Assembly: GCF_030693405.1 (NCBI RefSeq)
Contig: NZ_JAUYAW010000047.1
Span: forward strand, 1 to 64,000
Source of the DNA: Phenylobacterium sp.
Lineage (GTDB): Bacteria; Pseudomonadota; Alphaproteobacteria; Caulobacterales; Caulobacteraceae
Direction of reading: 5' to 3'
Length of the DNA stretch: 64,000 bases
A program made the position numbers and the translations under genes. Under the pieces are notes generated by a model, which was not told the origin of the DNA, did not search any database, and saw only the letters and a program-made list of their open reading frames with translations. This document shows, in pieces, positions 17,022 through 26,077 of this stretch. Position 1 is the stretch's first letter. Every line of letters starts with the position of its first letter.

Positions 17022-18500
17022 ATGAAGTTGGAGCGTCTGCCGCCGGTCCGCACCTCGTTGCAGCCCACCAACCACCCCTATCTGACCGGGGCCTGGACGC
17101 CGCTGCATGAAGAGGTCAACGCCGAGGATCTGCAGGTCCTCGAGGGTGTCATCCCGACCGATATCGACGGCGTCTATGTGCGCAACACCGAGAACCAGGC
17201 CCATCAGCCCCTCGGCCGCTACCACCCCTTCGACGGGGACGGCATGATCCACATGATCAGCTTCAAGGACGGCAAGGCCGACTATCGCAACCGCTTCGTC
17301 CGCACCCGCTGCTTCGAGGCCGAACAGGAAGCCGGTCAGGCCCTGTGGGGCGGTCTGGCCGATGGACCTGGAGTCTCGGTGCGCCCGGGCTTCGGCGCCC
17401 ATGGGAGCCTCAAGGACTCCTCCAGCACCGACGTGGTGATCCACGGGGGCAAGATCGTCTCGACCTTCTATCAGTGCGGCGAGGCCTACTGGCTCGATCC
17501 CGAGACCCTGGAACAGGGCGGCGTAGCCAGCTGGGCGCCCCTGGACGGGGTCTCGGCCCACACCAAGGTGGACGAAGCCACCGGCGAACTCCTGTTCTTC
17601 AACTACTCCAAGCAGGCGCCCTATATGCACTATGGGGTGGTCGATAAGGACGGCAAGCGGGTCCACTACACGCCCGTCCCCCTGCCCGGCCCGCGCCTGC
17701 CGCACGACATGGCGTTCTCGGCCAACTATTCCATCCTCAACGACTTCCCGGTGTTCTGGGATCAGGACCTGCTGGCGCAGAACATCCATGTGGTGCGCAT
17801 GCATGAGGGCCTGCCCTCCCGCTTCGCCGTCATACCCCGCTACGGCAGCGAGGCCGATATCCGCTGGTTCGAGGCCGCGCCGACCTATGTCCTGCACTGG
17901 CTGAACGCCTATGAGGACGGCGACGAGATCGTCATGGACGGCTACTTCCAGGAAGACCCCTGCCCGGCCCCCCTGCCCGACGCGCCCCGGGGCCTGGCCC
18001 ACATGATGGCCTATCTGGACGAGCACAGCTTCAAGCCCAAGTTGCACCGGTGGCGATTCAATCTGAAGACCGGCGAGACCCGCGAGCATCACCTCGATGA
18101 GCGCATCCTGGAATTCGGGATGTTCAACCAGCGCTATGCGGGCAAGCCCTATCGCTACGCCTATTCCACCACCACCAAGCCCGGCTGGTTCCTGTTCAAC
18201 GGCTTCGTCAAGCACGACCTGGAGACCGGGGAGTCCTGGTCCTTCACCCTGCCCGAGGGCAAGTTCGCCAGCGAGGCGCCCTTCGTGCCGCGCATCGGCG
18301 CCACGGCGGAGGATGACGGCTATCTGGTCAGCTTCATCATCGACGAGGCGGCGGGAACCTCCGAGTGCGTGCTGATCGACGCCCAGAAGATCGAGGCCGG
18401 GCCGGTGGTCCGGATCGCCCTGCCGCACAAGGTCTGCAGCGGCACCCACAGCGTCTGGGCCGATCGGGACTTCCTGCGCCATGGGGTTTCGGCGGCATGA
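17022..18500 (+). CDS. Carotenoid oxygenase family protein (RPE65/CCD)
   Basis: Non-heme iron dioxygenase of 492 residues that cleaves carotenoid, stilbene or related double bonds. The four iron-binding histidines are visible: His180 (SAHTKVD), His228 (LPHDMAFS), His292 (VLHWLNAYED) and His476 (SGTHSVWA). The family N-terminus is also clear (GVIPTDIDGVYVRNTEN, then RYHPFDGDGMIH). No signal peptide, so cytosolic. AGGAG 9 bases before the ATG supports the start. The stop overlaps the SnoaL-like gene by 4 bases, so the two products probably work on the same pathway. The substrate could be an apocarotenoid or a lignin-derived stilbene. Confidence 0.9.
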   Translation: MKLERLPPVRTSLQPTNHPYLTGAWTPLHEEVNAEDLQVLEGVIPTDIDGVYVRNTENQAHQPLGRYHPFDGDGMIHMISFKDGKADYRNRFVRTRCFEAEQEAGQALWGGLADGPGVSVRPGFGAHGSLKDSSSTDVVIHGGKIVSTFYQCGEAYWLDPETLEQGGVASWAPLDGVSAHTKVDEATGELLFFNYSKQAPYMHYGVVDKDGKRVHYTPVPLPGPRLPHDMAFSANYSILNDFPVFWDQDLLAQNIHVVRMHEGLPSRFAVIPRYGSEADIRWFEAAPTYVLHWLNAYEDGDEIVMDGYFQEDPCPAPLPDAPRGLAHMMAYLDEHSFKPKLHRWRFNLKTGETREHHLDERILEFGMFNQRYAGKPYRYAYSTTTKPGWFLFNGFVKHDLETGESWSFTLPEGKFASEAPFVPRIGATAEDDGYLVSFIIDEAAGTSECVLIDAQKIEAGPVVRIALPHKVCSGTHSVWADRDFLRHGVSAA

Positions 18501-18910
18501 GCCCACAGGAACACCTGGCCCTGGCCGAGCGGTTCATCAGCGCTCTAGAGGTTGGCGACGTTGAAGCGGTGCGCGGCATCTACGCGCCCGACGCCAAGCT
18601 CTGGCACAACAATGATGAGATCGAGCAGACGGTGGACCAGAACCTGCGGGTTCTGGCCTGGCTGATCCGCGCCTTGCCCGAGCGGCGCTACCGGATCGTG
18701 CGGCGAGAGATCCTGGCCGACGGCTTTATGCAGCAGCATGTGCTGGAGGGCGTCCTGGCTGACGGCCAGCCGTTCGCCATGCCCGCCTGCGTCGTGGTCC
18801 AGGCCAAGGACGGCCGCATCACCCGCCTGGACGAATATCTCGATCCCGCCGCAGGCGCGCCCCTGGCCGCCCAGGCCAGACGGCCCAAGGTCGCGTCCGC
18901 GACGCTTTAG
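18497..18910 (+). CDS. SnoaL-like / NTF2-fold protein
   Basis: A 137-residue protein with the NTF2 cone fold pattern: helix EHLALAERFISALEVGDVEAVRGIYAPDAKLWHNN, then LEGVLADGQPFAMPACVVVQAKDGRITRLDEYLDP. Such proteins are isomerases, hydratases or ligand carriers. Its ATG overlaps the carotenoid oxygenase stop (ATGA), suggesting it acts on the cleavage product. Its 3' end overlaps the convergent regulator by 4 bases. Confidence 0.82.
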   Translation: MSPQEHLALAERFISALEVGDVEAVRGIYAPDAKLWHNNDEIEQTVDQNLRVLAWLIRALPERRYRIVRREILADGFMQQHVLEGVLADGQPFAMPACVVVQAKDGRITRLDEYLDPAAGAPLAAQARRPKVASATL

Positions 18911-19869
18911 CCAGACAGGGCCGCGACGCTGTCGAGGCCTGCCAGCTCGCCGCACTGGTCGCAGGTGATCTTCGCCTTGAGGGGCTGACCGCAGGGCCGG
19001 TGATAGGTGATCAGCGGCGGTCCCTTGCCGCCGTCGAGCCAGCGATCGCCCCACCGGTTGAGCTCGGCGATCAGGGGATAGAGGTCCCGGCCCTGATCGG
19101 TCAGCCGGTATTCCCAGCGCTGCGGCTTGTCCTGGTAGAGGATCTTGCGCAGCACGCCGAGGTCCACAAGCCGGGCGAGCCGGTCAGACAGGATATTGGG
19201 GGCGATCCCCAGGGCGGCCTGGAGATCCCCGAACCGCCGGCGCCCCATGAAGGTCGAGGCGATCACATGTGAGGTCCAGCGGTCGCCCAGCACCTGGAAG
19301 GCGCGGTCCAGCATGGGATTTCCCACATTGAGGGCGTCGGCGGGCACGATGGAGCGCCGCTGCGCCCGGGGCGGCTGGCTCGGCTCGACGCCGGCGCCAG
19401 GCCCGTCGATCACATAGACGTCCCGTGCGGTGACCACCTCGCCGCAGCAACTGCAGCGATACTCCGGGGTGAAGGGCTTGCCGCAGGTATGGCGAACCTG
19501 GTGGGCCGGGTGGGTCGGATCGAAGAACCAGCGCTTCTCCCACCCGATGATCATCAGGGCCAGGCTGTAGAGGTCGCGGCCCATCTCGGTCAGGCGGTAC
19601 TCCTCCCGCACCGGCCGCTCCTGGTAGCGGACCTTCTCCAGCACACCGGCCGCCGTCAGACGCCGCAGCCGGTCGGTGAGGAGACTCCGGGCGACGCCGA
19701 TCCTGCCCTGGAAATCCTCGAACCGCCGGACCCTCTGGAACGCCAGATAGAGGATCATCAGGGTCCAGCGATCGCCGAGAATGTTCAGGGCCCGGGTGGC
19801 GGAATTGGCCTGCACGAGCTGGGTCGTACGGCGTTCGTCCGGGAACGGGCTAGAGCTGGAATCAGCCAT
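18907..19869 (-). CDS. Tandem HxlR-type winged-helix regulator with two Cys3 knuckles
   Basis: A 320-residue regulator made of two HxlR units. Each unit has LGDRWT near the start of a winged helix (residues about 20-120 and 185-280), LSDRL or LTDRL in the recognition helix, and a C-terminal CG-x8-C-x2-C knuckle: Cys129/139/142 and Cys293/303/306. HxlR proteins are normally about 110-150 residues and dimerise; here one chain supplies both wings and probably binds as a pseudo-dimer. The cysteines may bind zinc or sense redox or electrophiles. It is convergent with the carotenoid oxygenase operon and upstream of the DUF1295 and thiolase genes. Confidence 0.9.
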   Translation of the reverse strand: MADSSSSPFPDERRTTQLVQANSATRALNILGDRWTLMILYLAFQRVRRFEDFQGRIGVARSLLTDRLRRLTAAGVLEKVRYQERPVREEYRLTEMGRDLYSLALMIIGWEKRWFFDPTHPAHQVRHTCGKPFTPEYRCSCCGEVVTARDVYVIDGPGAGVEPSQPPRAQRRSIVPADALNVGNPMLDRAFQVLGDRWTSHVIASTFMGRRRFGDLQAALGIAPNILSDRLARLVDLGVLRKILYQDKPQRWEYRLTDQGRDLYPLIAELNRWGDRWLDGGKGPPLITYHRPCGQPLKAKITCDQCGELAGLDSVAALSG

Positions 19870-19955
19870 GGGATCTCGGCGTTATGGGCGGCCGGACCCT
19901 TGGAGCATGGCGCCCCCTTGTCAACCCGCGGTACGCCGCGCCTGGGCCCCTGCCC

Positions 19956-20774
19956 TCAGACCTCTTCCAGAGGTTGGGCGGGCTTGGGCGGCCAGGGAAT
20001 GAAGGGCGAGGTGCGGCGGGCATAGTCCTCATAGGCCGGCTTGCGCCGACGCATGCGGCCCTCGACGGTGGGCATGCCGCTCCAGCGGGTCAGGGTGTAG
20101 ACGAGGTAGATCGGCCCCACGATGGCGAACAGGCCAGGGGTCGTCTCCGCCGCCACCAGCCACAGGCCCCACCAGACGCAGGCGTCGCCGAAATAATTGG
20201 GGTGGCGCGTGTAGCGCCACAGGCCGGTGTCCAGCACCTTGCCCGCATTGTCCGGGTTTTTCTGGAAGCGGACGAGCTGCCAGTCGCCCAGGCTTTCGAA
20301 GAGAATGCCGAAAATGGCGATCCCCGCCCCCACATAGCCGATCACCCCAAGGCTCGCCGGCTCGTCGGCGATCTGGCCGAGTTGCACAGGCAGGCAGACC
20401 AGCCAGAGCAGCGGCATCTGCAGCAGGAAGACCAGGCGGAAGGAGGCGTAGCCATAGTTCCAGCCGCGCTCGGCCTTGGCCTTCTGCATCATGCGGACGT
20501 AACGGCGGTCAGGCCCGTGGTCTCGCCAGCGCCACAGGAGGTAGCCCCCCAGGCGCACGGCCCAGAGGGCGCAGATCACCGTGAGGACCAGGCGCCGCTC
20601 GGTATCGCCGCCGGTCTGGATGAAGGTGGTCACGGCCACGACACCCATGCCAAGGGCCCAGAGGCTGTCTACTGGCGTCGGGTCGCGCATGGCCCAGCAG
20701 GCCGCCCAGGCCAGGATGAACAGCGCCAGCACCACCCCGGCGTTGATCGCCAGGACCGTCACGATTTCAAGCAT
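19956..20774 (-). CDS. DUF1295 membrane protein (steroid 5-alpha-reductase-like)
   Basis: A 272-residue integral membrane protein with about seven hydrophobic segments. The C-terminal block TGLWRYTRHPNYFGDACVWW and YEDYARRTSPFIPW is the DUF1295 signature, shared with steroid reductases and isoprenylcysteine methyltransferases. WRWRDHGPDRRY is also typical. A reductase acting on a lipid or steroid-like enone is plausible but unproven. I chose ATG 20774, preceded by GGGGGA; a GTG six codons upstream is possible. Confidence 0.85.
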   Translation of the reverse strand: MLEIVTVLAINAGVVLALFILAWAACWAMRDPTPVDSLWALGMGVVAVTTFIQTGGDTERRLVLTVICALWAVRLGGYLLWRWRDHGPDRRYVRMMQKAKAERGWNYGYASFRLVFLLQMPLLWLVCLPVQLGQIADEPASLGVIGYVGAGIAIFGILFESLGDWQLVRFQKNPDNAGKVLDTGLWRYTRHPNYFGDACVWWGLWLVAAETTPGLFAIVGPIYLVYTLTRWSGMPTVEGRMRRRKPAYEDYARRTSPFIPWPPKPAQPLEEV

Positions 20775-20853
20775 GGTTCCCCCGCCCCTCACTCGAGGGG
20801 TCTTAGTCCGTCTTTCTATGCAAGCTACTCGACGCGCGCCCGGCCCACAAGGG

Positions 20854-22083
20854 TCAGGCGGCCTCAGTTCCCACGATCAGGCTAACCGTCGTGGTGGTGG
20901 AGCCGCCGATATTGAGAGTCTGGCAGGTGCGGGCGCCCTCGACCTGATAGTCGCCGGCCTGGCCGGTGACCTGCTTGCAGGCGTCCAGCGCCATGCGCAC
21001 GCCGGTGGCGCCCACAGGATGACCGAGGCCGATGAGCCCGCCTGACGGATTGACCGGCAGGGCGCCGCCAATCTCGATCATGCCGGACTCCACCGCCTTC
21101 CAGGCCTCGCCAGGCGCCGTCAGGCCCAGATGATCGATGGCCATGTATTCGGTGATGGTGAAGCAGTCGTGGGTCTCGACCACGTCGATCTGGTCAAGCG
21201 CCGTGACGCCGGCCCGACGGCGGGCGTCTTCGATGGCCCGGCGGACCTGCGGGAAGACATAGGGCTGGTCGGCGCTGGCGCGGACCTTGGCGTCATAGGA
21301 GATGGGCGCCGAGCGATGGCCCCAGCCCTTGATCTGGGCGAGGCTTTCAAGCGGGATCCCCCGGCGGGCGGCATATTCGGCGGCCTTGCGGTCGGACGCC
21401 AGGAAGACCACGGCCGCGCCGTCGGTCACCTGACCGCAGTCCTGCTTGCGGGTGCGGCCCTCCACCACGGGATTGGCCTCGTCGTTCAGGGTGAAGCTGT
21501 CCTCGCCAAACGCCCACTGCCGCGTCTGGGCGTTGGGATTGCGCTTGGCGTTCTCGAAATTGATCTGGGCGATGCGCATCAGGTGCGCGGAATCGAGTCC
21601 GTAGCGGCGCTCATACTCATCGGCGAGGTCGGAAAAGGCCCGGGGCCAGAGGAAGGTGGCGTCCTGGAACTCATGGCCGGTCCAGGCCGCGGCCCCCAGA
21701 TTCTGGGCCGCCTGTTGGCCGGATACGTTCCGCATCTGCTCCAGACCGACGACGCAGGCCAGATCATAGCGCCCGGCTTCCAGCTCGGCCGTGGCCGCCA
21801 GGATCGCCACACTGCCCGAGGCGCAGGCGGCCTCATGGCGGGAGGTGGGCAGGCCATCGAAGTCGGGATGCACCAGGCCGAAGAAGCCGCCCAGCAGACC
21901 CTGGCCTGCGAACAGGTCGCCGACGAAATTGCCCACATGGCCGGTCTCGATGTCGCGGGGCTCCAGGTCTACCGCCGCCAGGCCCGCGCCGACCGTTTCG
22001 GAAAAGGCGTCAGCCAGGTCCGCGCCCTGACGGGCCCAGTTGGCCGCGAAGTCGCTCTGCCAGCCGCCCAGAATATAGACCAT
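20854..22083 (-). CDS. Thiolase family protein (acetyl-CoA acetyltransferase, SCP-x type)
   Basis: A 409-residue thiolase-fold enzyme. The nucleophilic cysteine lies in HEAACASGSVAI, followed by VETHDCFTITEYMA and the C-terminal GGLIGLGHPVGATG. The SCP-x-like subfamily cleaves branched or cyclic 3-ketoacyl-CoAs, for example in steroid side-chain or terpenoid degradation; the usual DUF35 OB-fold partner is not adjacent. GGAGGAG eight bases before ATG 22083 fixes the start, although the frame is open to 22137. Confidence 0.9.
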   Translation of the reverse strand: MVYILGGWQSDFAANWARQGADLADAFSETVGAGLAAVDLEPRDIETGHVGNFVGDLFAGQGLLGGFFGLVHPDFDGLPTSRHEAACASGSVAILAATAELEAGRYDLACVVGLEQMRNVSGQQAAQNLGAAAWTGHEFQDATFLWPRAFSDLADEYERRYGLDSAHLMRIAQINFENAKRNPNAQTRQWAFGEDSFTLNDEANPVVEGRTRKQDCGQVTDGAAVVFLASDRKAAEYAARRGIPLESLAQIKGWGHRSAPISYDAKVRASADQPYVFPQVRRAIEDARRRAGVTALDQIDVVETHDCFTITEYMAIDHLGLTAPGEAWKAVESGMIEIGGALPVNPSGGLIGLGHPVGATGVRMALDACKQVTGQAGDYQVEGARTCQTLNIGGSTTTTVSLIVGTEAA

Positions 22084-22367
22084 GGTCGTCTCCTCCAGCC
22101 GCTGCGGCTCTTCTGATTTGTCCGTCTGATTATACAAGCAACCTGCATTCCGCCAAGGGTCGGACCGGAGACGGACCTGGCTGGGCGTACAATTGGCCGC
22201 ACCGGCCTGCGCCTTCCCTTAGGCGATGGGCCTTGGCGCCGGTGCGACGACGTGGCATCGGTCGCCGCACAAACGTCTTGTGGTCTGGTCTTTCGTTCCG
22301 TCGCCCATCCAAATGGGGACGCGCTCGGGCGGGGTCGCACGGCGATCTCTTTGATATTGCTAGGTTC

Positions 22368-22443
22368 GCCGGTTTAGCTCAGCTGGTAGAGCAGCGGTTT
22401 TGTAAACCGAAGGTCGCGGGTTCGAGTCCTGCAACCGGCACCA
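22368..22443 (+). tRNA. tRNA-Thr (anticodon UGU)
   Basis: A 76-base cloverleaf including encoded CCA. Acceptor GCCGGTT pairs with AACCGGC, the D-arm is GCTC/GAGC, and the anticodon loop TTTGTAA gives UGU. The T-arm is GCGGG-TTCGAGT-CCTGC. The first anticodon-stem pair is G-A, a mild irregularity. It reads ACA and related threonine codons. It lies 80 bases before the DEAD-box helicase gene. Confidence 0.96.
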
Positions 22444-22523
22444 TTTCTTCGTCCCCAGGCGATATCAAGACAGAGGACGCCCGCGCCGACCGGCGCTGGC
22501 TCACCACCGGAAAGAGGATTCCG

Positions 22524-24422
22524 ATGTCATTTCCCGCCACGCACCCGGCGCTTAGCCGGGCGCTCGAGGCGCAAGGCTATGCGACCCCGACCCCCGTCCA
22601 GGCTGCTGTTCTTGACGCGCCCGAAGGCCGCGACCTGCTGGTCTCGGCCCAGACCGGATCCGGCAAGACCGTCGCCTTCGGCCTGGCCGCAGCGACCACC
22701 CTGCTGGGTGAAGCCGAGCACTTTGAATACGCCGCGGCCCCGCTGGCCCTGGTGATCGCGCCGACGCGAGAACTGGCCCTTCAGGTCAGCCGCGAACTGG
22801 AGTGGCTCTACGCCCACGCCAAGGCCCGGGTGGTCACGTGCGTCGGCGGCATGGACGCCCGGCGCGAGCAGCGGGCGCTGGCCGCCGGCTGCCATATCGT
22901 CGTCGGCACCCCTGGCCGCCTGCGCGACCACCTGGAGCGGGGCAATCTCGACCTCTCGGCCCTGAAGGTCGCCGTCCTCGACGAGGCCGACGAGATGCTC
23001 GACCTGGGCTTCCGGGAGGACCTGGAGGAAATCCTGGATTCCACTCCCGTGGAGCGCCAGACCCTGCTGTTCTCGGCCACTATCGCCAAGGACATCGTCA
23101 CGCTCGCCCGCCGCTATCAGCGGGAAGCCACCCGGATCGACACCACCCGGCGGGACGAGGCCCATGGGGACATCGCCTATCGCGCTGTCCGCGTGGCCCC
23201 TAACGAGGTCGAGAAGGCCGTCGTCAACCTGCTGCGCTATTACGAATCCCCCGGCGCCCTGATCTTCTGCGCCACCCGCGAGGCGGTGCGTCACCTCTAT
23301 GGCGCCCTGCGCGAGCGCGGCTTCTCGGCCGTCCAGCTGTCGGGCGAGCTGAGCCAGAAGGAACGGGCCGACGCCCTGCAGTCCCTGCGCGATGGCCATG
23401 CCCGGGCGTGCGTGGCCACCGACGTGGCCGCCCGCGGCCTCGATCTGCCGGACCTTGGCTTGGTCATCCATGCCGAACTGCCGGTGAACAAGGCCGGCCT
23501 CCTGCACCGCAGCGGCCGCACCGGCCGGGCCGGGCGCAAGGGCGTCTCGGTCCTGGTGGTGCCCTATACCCGCCGCCGCAAGGCCGAGCAGCTGCTCGCT
23601 TCAGCTGGGGTCGAGGCCGAATGGGTCGGGCCGCCGTCCGGCGAGGAAATCCGCCTGCGCGACCAGGAACGCCTGCTGGCCGACCCGATGCTGAACGAGG
23701 CCCTGACCGGCGAAGACCTGACGCTCGCCCAGAAGCTGCTGGCCGAACGCGGCGCCGAAGCCGTGGCCGCGGCCCTGGTGCGCCTGCACCGGGCGCGGAT
23801 GCCGGCGCCGGAAGAGCTGTTTGACGACGTCCGCGACCGCTCGCCGTCGGAGGCCCGTCCCCCGCGCCCCGAGCGTGGCCCGCGGCCCGAGGCGATCAGC
23901 GACGGCGTCTGGTTCCGCATGCCCATCGGGCGCAGCAAGAACGCCGATCCCAAGTGGATCCTGCCGATGATCTGCCGCCTGGGTCACGTGACCAAGAAGG
24001 ACATCGGTCAGATCCGCATCTTCGACCGCGAGACCAAGTTCGAGATTTCCAAGGAGGCCGAGAGCCGGTTCCGGGAAGCGGTCAAGGCCGCCGGGCCGAA
24101 CATGGAAATTCCGGTGGAGGCGAGCGAGCCCCCCGGCGCCGCGCCGCCCCGTCGCCCTGGCCCGCCCCGCGGCCGTCCGGAAGGCGGCGACGCCCGTCCG
24201 CCGCGCCGCGACTTTGGCCCGCGTTCTGAAGGCGGCGACGCCCGCCCCGACCGCGGTCCGCCCCGGGATCGTCCCCGCGGCGACGGCCCGCCGCCCCGGG
24301 GCCCGCGCACCGGTCCTCCGGGCGCAGGCTTCGCCGGCCCCAAGGGTCCTAAGAAGCCCTGGGACCCCACCGCGCCCAAGGGCCCCAAGGGACCCGGCAA
24401 GCCCCGCAAGCCCCGGGACTAG
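22524..24422 (+). CDS. DEAD-box RNA helicase with DbpA-type RNA-binding domain and Arg/Gly/Pro tail
   Basis: ATP-dependent RNA helicase of 632 residues. Core motifs: Q-motif TPTPVQ, AQTGSGKT (residues 42-49), PTRELA, DEAD in LDEADEMLD, SAT, and HRSGRTGRAGR. A DbpA/CsdA-like RNA-binding domain follows (VWFRMPIGRSKNADP to FDRETKFEIS). The tail of about 100 residues is rich in Pro, Arg and Gly and holds a repeated EGGDARP unit, a likely disordered RNA-binding segment. Likely roles are ribosome assembly or cold adaptation. AAAGAGG lies about 7 bases before the ATG. Confidence 0.93.
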   Translation: MSFPATHPALSRALEAQGYATPTPVQAAVLDAPEGRDLLVSAQTGSGKTVAFGLAAATTLLGEAEHFEYAAAPLALVIAPTRELALQVSRELEWLYAHAKARVVTCVGGMDARREQRALAAGCHIVVGTPGRLRDHLERGNLDLSALKVAVLDEADEMLDLGFREDLEEILDSTPVERQTLLFSATIAKDIVTLARRYQREATRIDTTRRDEAHGDIAYRAVRVAPNEVEKAVVNLLRYYESPGALIFCATREAVRHLYGALRERGFSAVQLSGELSQKERADALQSLRDGHARACVATDVAARGLDLPDLGLVIHAELPVNKAGLLHRSGRTGRAGRKGVSVLVVPYTRRRKAEQLLASAGVEAEWVGPPSGEEIRLRDQERLLADPMLNEALTGEDLTLAQKLLAERGAEAVAAALVRLHRARMPAPEELFDDVRDRSPSEARPPRPERGPRPEAISDGVWFRMPIGRSKNADPKWILPMICRLGHVTKKDIGQIRIFDRETKFEISKEAESRFREAVKAAGPNMEIPVEASEPPGAAPPRRPGPPRGRPEGGDARPPRRDFGPRSEGGDARPDRGPPRDRPRGDGPPPRGPRTGPPGAGFAGPKGPKKPWDPTAPKGPKGPGKPRKPRD

Positions 24423-24434
24423 ACCCGATCAGGC

Positions 24435-24463
24435 GACCTGCGCTCAGGCATTGAGCGCAGGTC
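24435..24463. terminator. Perfect hairpin between convergent helicase and acyl-CoA synthetase genes
   Basis: GACCTGCGCTCA and its exact complement flank a 5-base loop (GGCAT). It starts 13 bases after the helicase stop and covers the last codons of the convergent acyl-CoA synthetase gene. There is no long T-run, so it is a plausible but unproven bidirectional terminator. Confidence 0.5.
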
Positions 24464-25994
24464 CCTTATAGCTGTCGCGCAGGTCCTTCTTCAGGACCTT
24501 GCCGATGTGGCTGCGAGGCAGATTGTCGATCAGCACCACATCAGCCAGGCGCTGGGTCTTGCCGACCCGGGCGTTCAGCCAGGCCTTGATGTCGTCCGGC
24601 GTCGCTGTCTTGCCCGGGCGCAGGGTCACATAGGCCACCGGCGTCTCGCCCCAGCGGTCGGATGGCACGCCGACCACGGCCGATTCCAGCACGTCCTCAT
24701 GCTTGGCCAGTTCCAGCTCCATGTCGCTGGGATAGATGTTGAAGCCGCCCGAGATGATCATGTCCTTCTTGCGGTCCATGAGCGTCAGGAAGCCGTCCTC
24801 GTCAAAGCGACCCACATCGCCCGTGCGGATGAAGCGCAGGCCGTCTGGGCTGTACCACTCGGCGTCGCGGGTCTTGCCCGGCTGGTTGTGGTAGCCGACC
24901 ATCATCGCGCCCGAGCGGCCGACCACCTCCCCCACCTGGCCCTGAGGGACCTCCTTGCCGTCCTCATCGATCAGCCGGATGTCGTGCCCGTTCATGGGCT
25001 GGCCGACCGTGTGCAACTTGTCGGGATGCTCGTGGGCCACCAGCATGCAGGAGCCGCCGCCCTCAGTCATGCCGTAGAACTCGATCAGGCCGCCGGGCCA
25101 GCGCTTCAGCACATCGGCCTTCACCTCCGGCGAGAACGGGGCCGAGGTGGAGAATTTCAGGACAAAGCTCGACAGGTCATAGGTGTCGAAGTCCGGCCGC
25201 TCCATGATCCGGCGGTACTGGACCGGCACCAGCATGGCGTGGGTGGCCCGGTGCTTGGCCGACAGCTTCAGGAACTTCTCGGCGTCGAACTTCGGCATCA
25301 GGACGGCCGTGCCGCCATTGCCCAGGGTGGGGAGGAAGCTGACCAGGGTGGTGTTCGAATAGAGCGGCGTCGAGATCATGGTCACCGCATCGACCGAGTA
25401 GATGCCCCGACGCACCTGGCCCCAGCGCATGGCGTGCGGCTGGACGATCCCCTTGGGCGTGCCGGTGGTCCCGGAGGAATAAATGATGTTGAACGGGTCG
25501 TTGGGCCCGACTTCCACGGCATGGGGCGTGGCGCCCTCGGCCGCCAGCCAGTCCTGGAAGGCGACCCCGGCCGAGGAGCCGTCCAGGGCCACGCGCTTGG
25601 CCTTGATCTGATCGGCCACCGGCTCCAGCAGGGCGGCGACTCCCTCGTCGAGGAAGAAGACCTTGGCCCCGCAGTCGTTGAGCATCATTACCAGGCTGTC
25701 GGCCGTGGACGACGGCGCCAGGGGCGCAGCCGCAGACCCGGCCCGCAGGGCGCCCATGAAGACCGCGGCATATTCCAGCGAGGTGGTGGCGCAGATGGCT
25801 GCGGCCTCGTTGGGACCCACCCCGTCGCGCTGCAGGGCCGCGGCGATGCGGTCCATCAGAGTGTTCAGCCCGGCATAGTCCAGGGTGCGCTCGCCATCCA
25901 CCAGGGCGGGATGGGTCGGACGATCGCGCCCTTGGGCGGCGATCAGCGCAGAGAGGGTCCCGAAGTCCTGGGCCATGAGTTCTTCGGTGGTCAT
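24444..25994 (-). CDS. Acyl-CoA synthetase (AMP-forming, class I adenylate-forming)
   Basis: Activates a carboxylic acid to its CoA thioester through an acyl-adenylate. The 516-residue protein shows P-loop YSSGTTGTPKG, EFYGMTEGGG, GDVGRFDEDGFLTLMDRKKDMIISGG and the C-terminal catalytic lysine region HIGKVLKKDLR. The substrate may be a fatty or aromatic acid. I chose ATG 25994 with AAAGGGA upstream; an open extension to 26060 lacks family similarity. With the nearby thiolase it could supply a degradation pathway. Confidence 0.9.
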   Translation of the reverse strand: MTTEELMAQDFGTLSALIAAQGRDRPTHPALVDGERTLDYAGLNTLMDRIAAALQRDGVGPNEAAAICATTSLEYAAVFMGALRAGSAAAPLAPSSTADSLVMMLNDCGAKVFFLDEGVAALLEPVADQIKAKRVALDGSSAGVAFQDWLAAEGATPHAVEVGPNDPFNIIYSSGTTGTPKGIVQPHAMRWGQVRRGIYSVDAVTMISTPLYSNTTLVSFLPTLGNGGTAVLMPKFDAEKFLKLSAKHRATHAMLVPVQYRRIMERPDFDTYDLSSFVLKFSTSAPFSPEVKADVLKRWPGGLIEFYGMTEGGGSCMLVAHEHPDKLHTVGQPMNGHDIRLIDEDGKEVPQGQVGEVVGRSGAMMVGYHNQPGKTRDAEWYSPDGLRFIRTGDVGRFDEDGFLTLMDRKKDMIISGGFNIYPSDMELELAKHEDVLESAVVGVPSDRWGETPVAYVTLRPGKTATPDDIKAWLNARVGKTQRLADVVLIDNLPRSHIGKVLKKDLRDSYKGPALNA

Positions 25995-26077
25995 CGGCGC
26001 GTCCCTTTCCCGGATGTGTTTTCGGGAGTGGGCATATCGCGGAAGTCCGCCGGGCGGCAACCGCGCCGGCTTGCGTC

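Noticed and set aside
22233-22523. Upstream extension of the helicase frame through the tRNA
   Set aside because: A tRNA-Thr gene lies inside it, and the helicase Q-motif region starts at 22524.
24170-24260. Repeated GC-rich units that could suggest a repeat array
   Set aside because: They encode the EGGDARP repeats of the helicase tail, not a CRISPR or mobile element.
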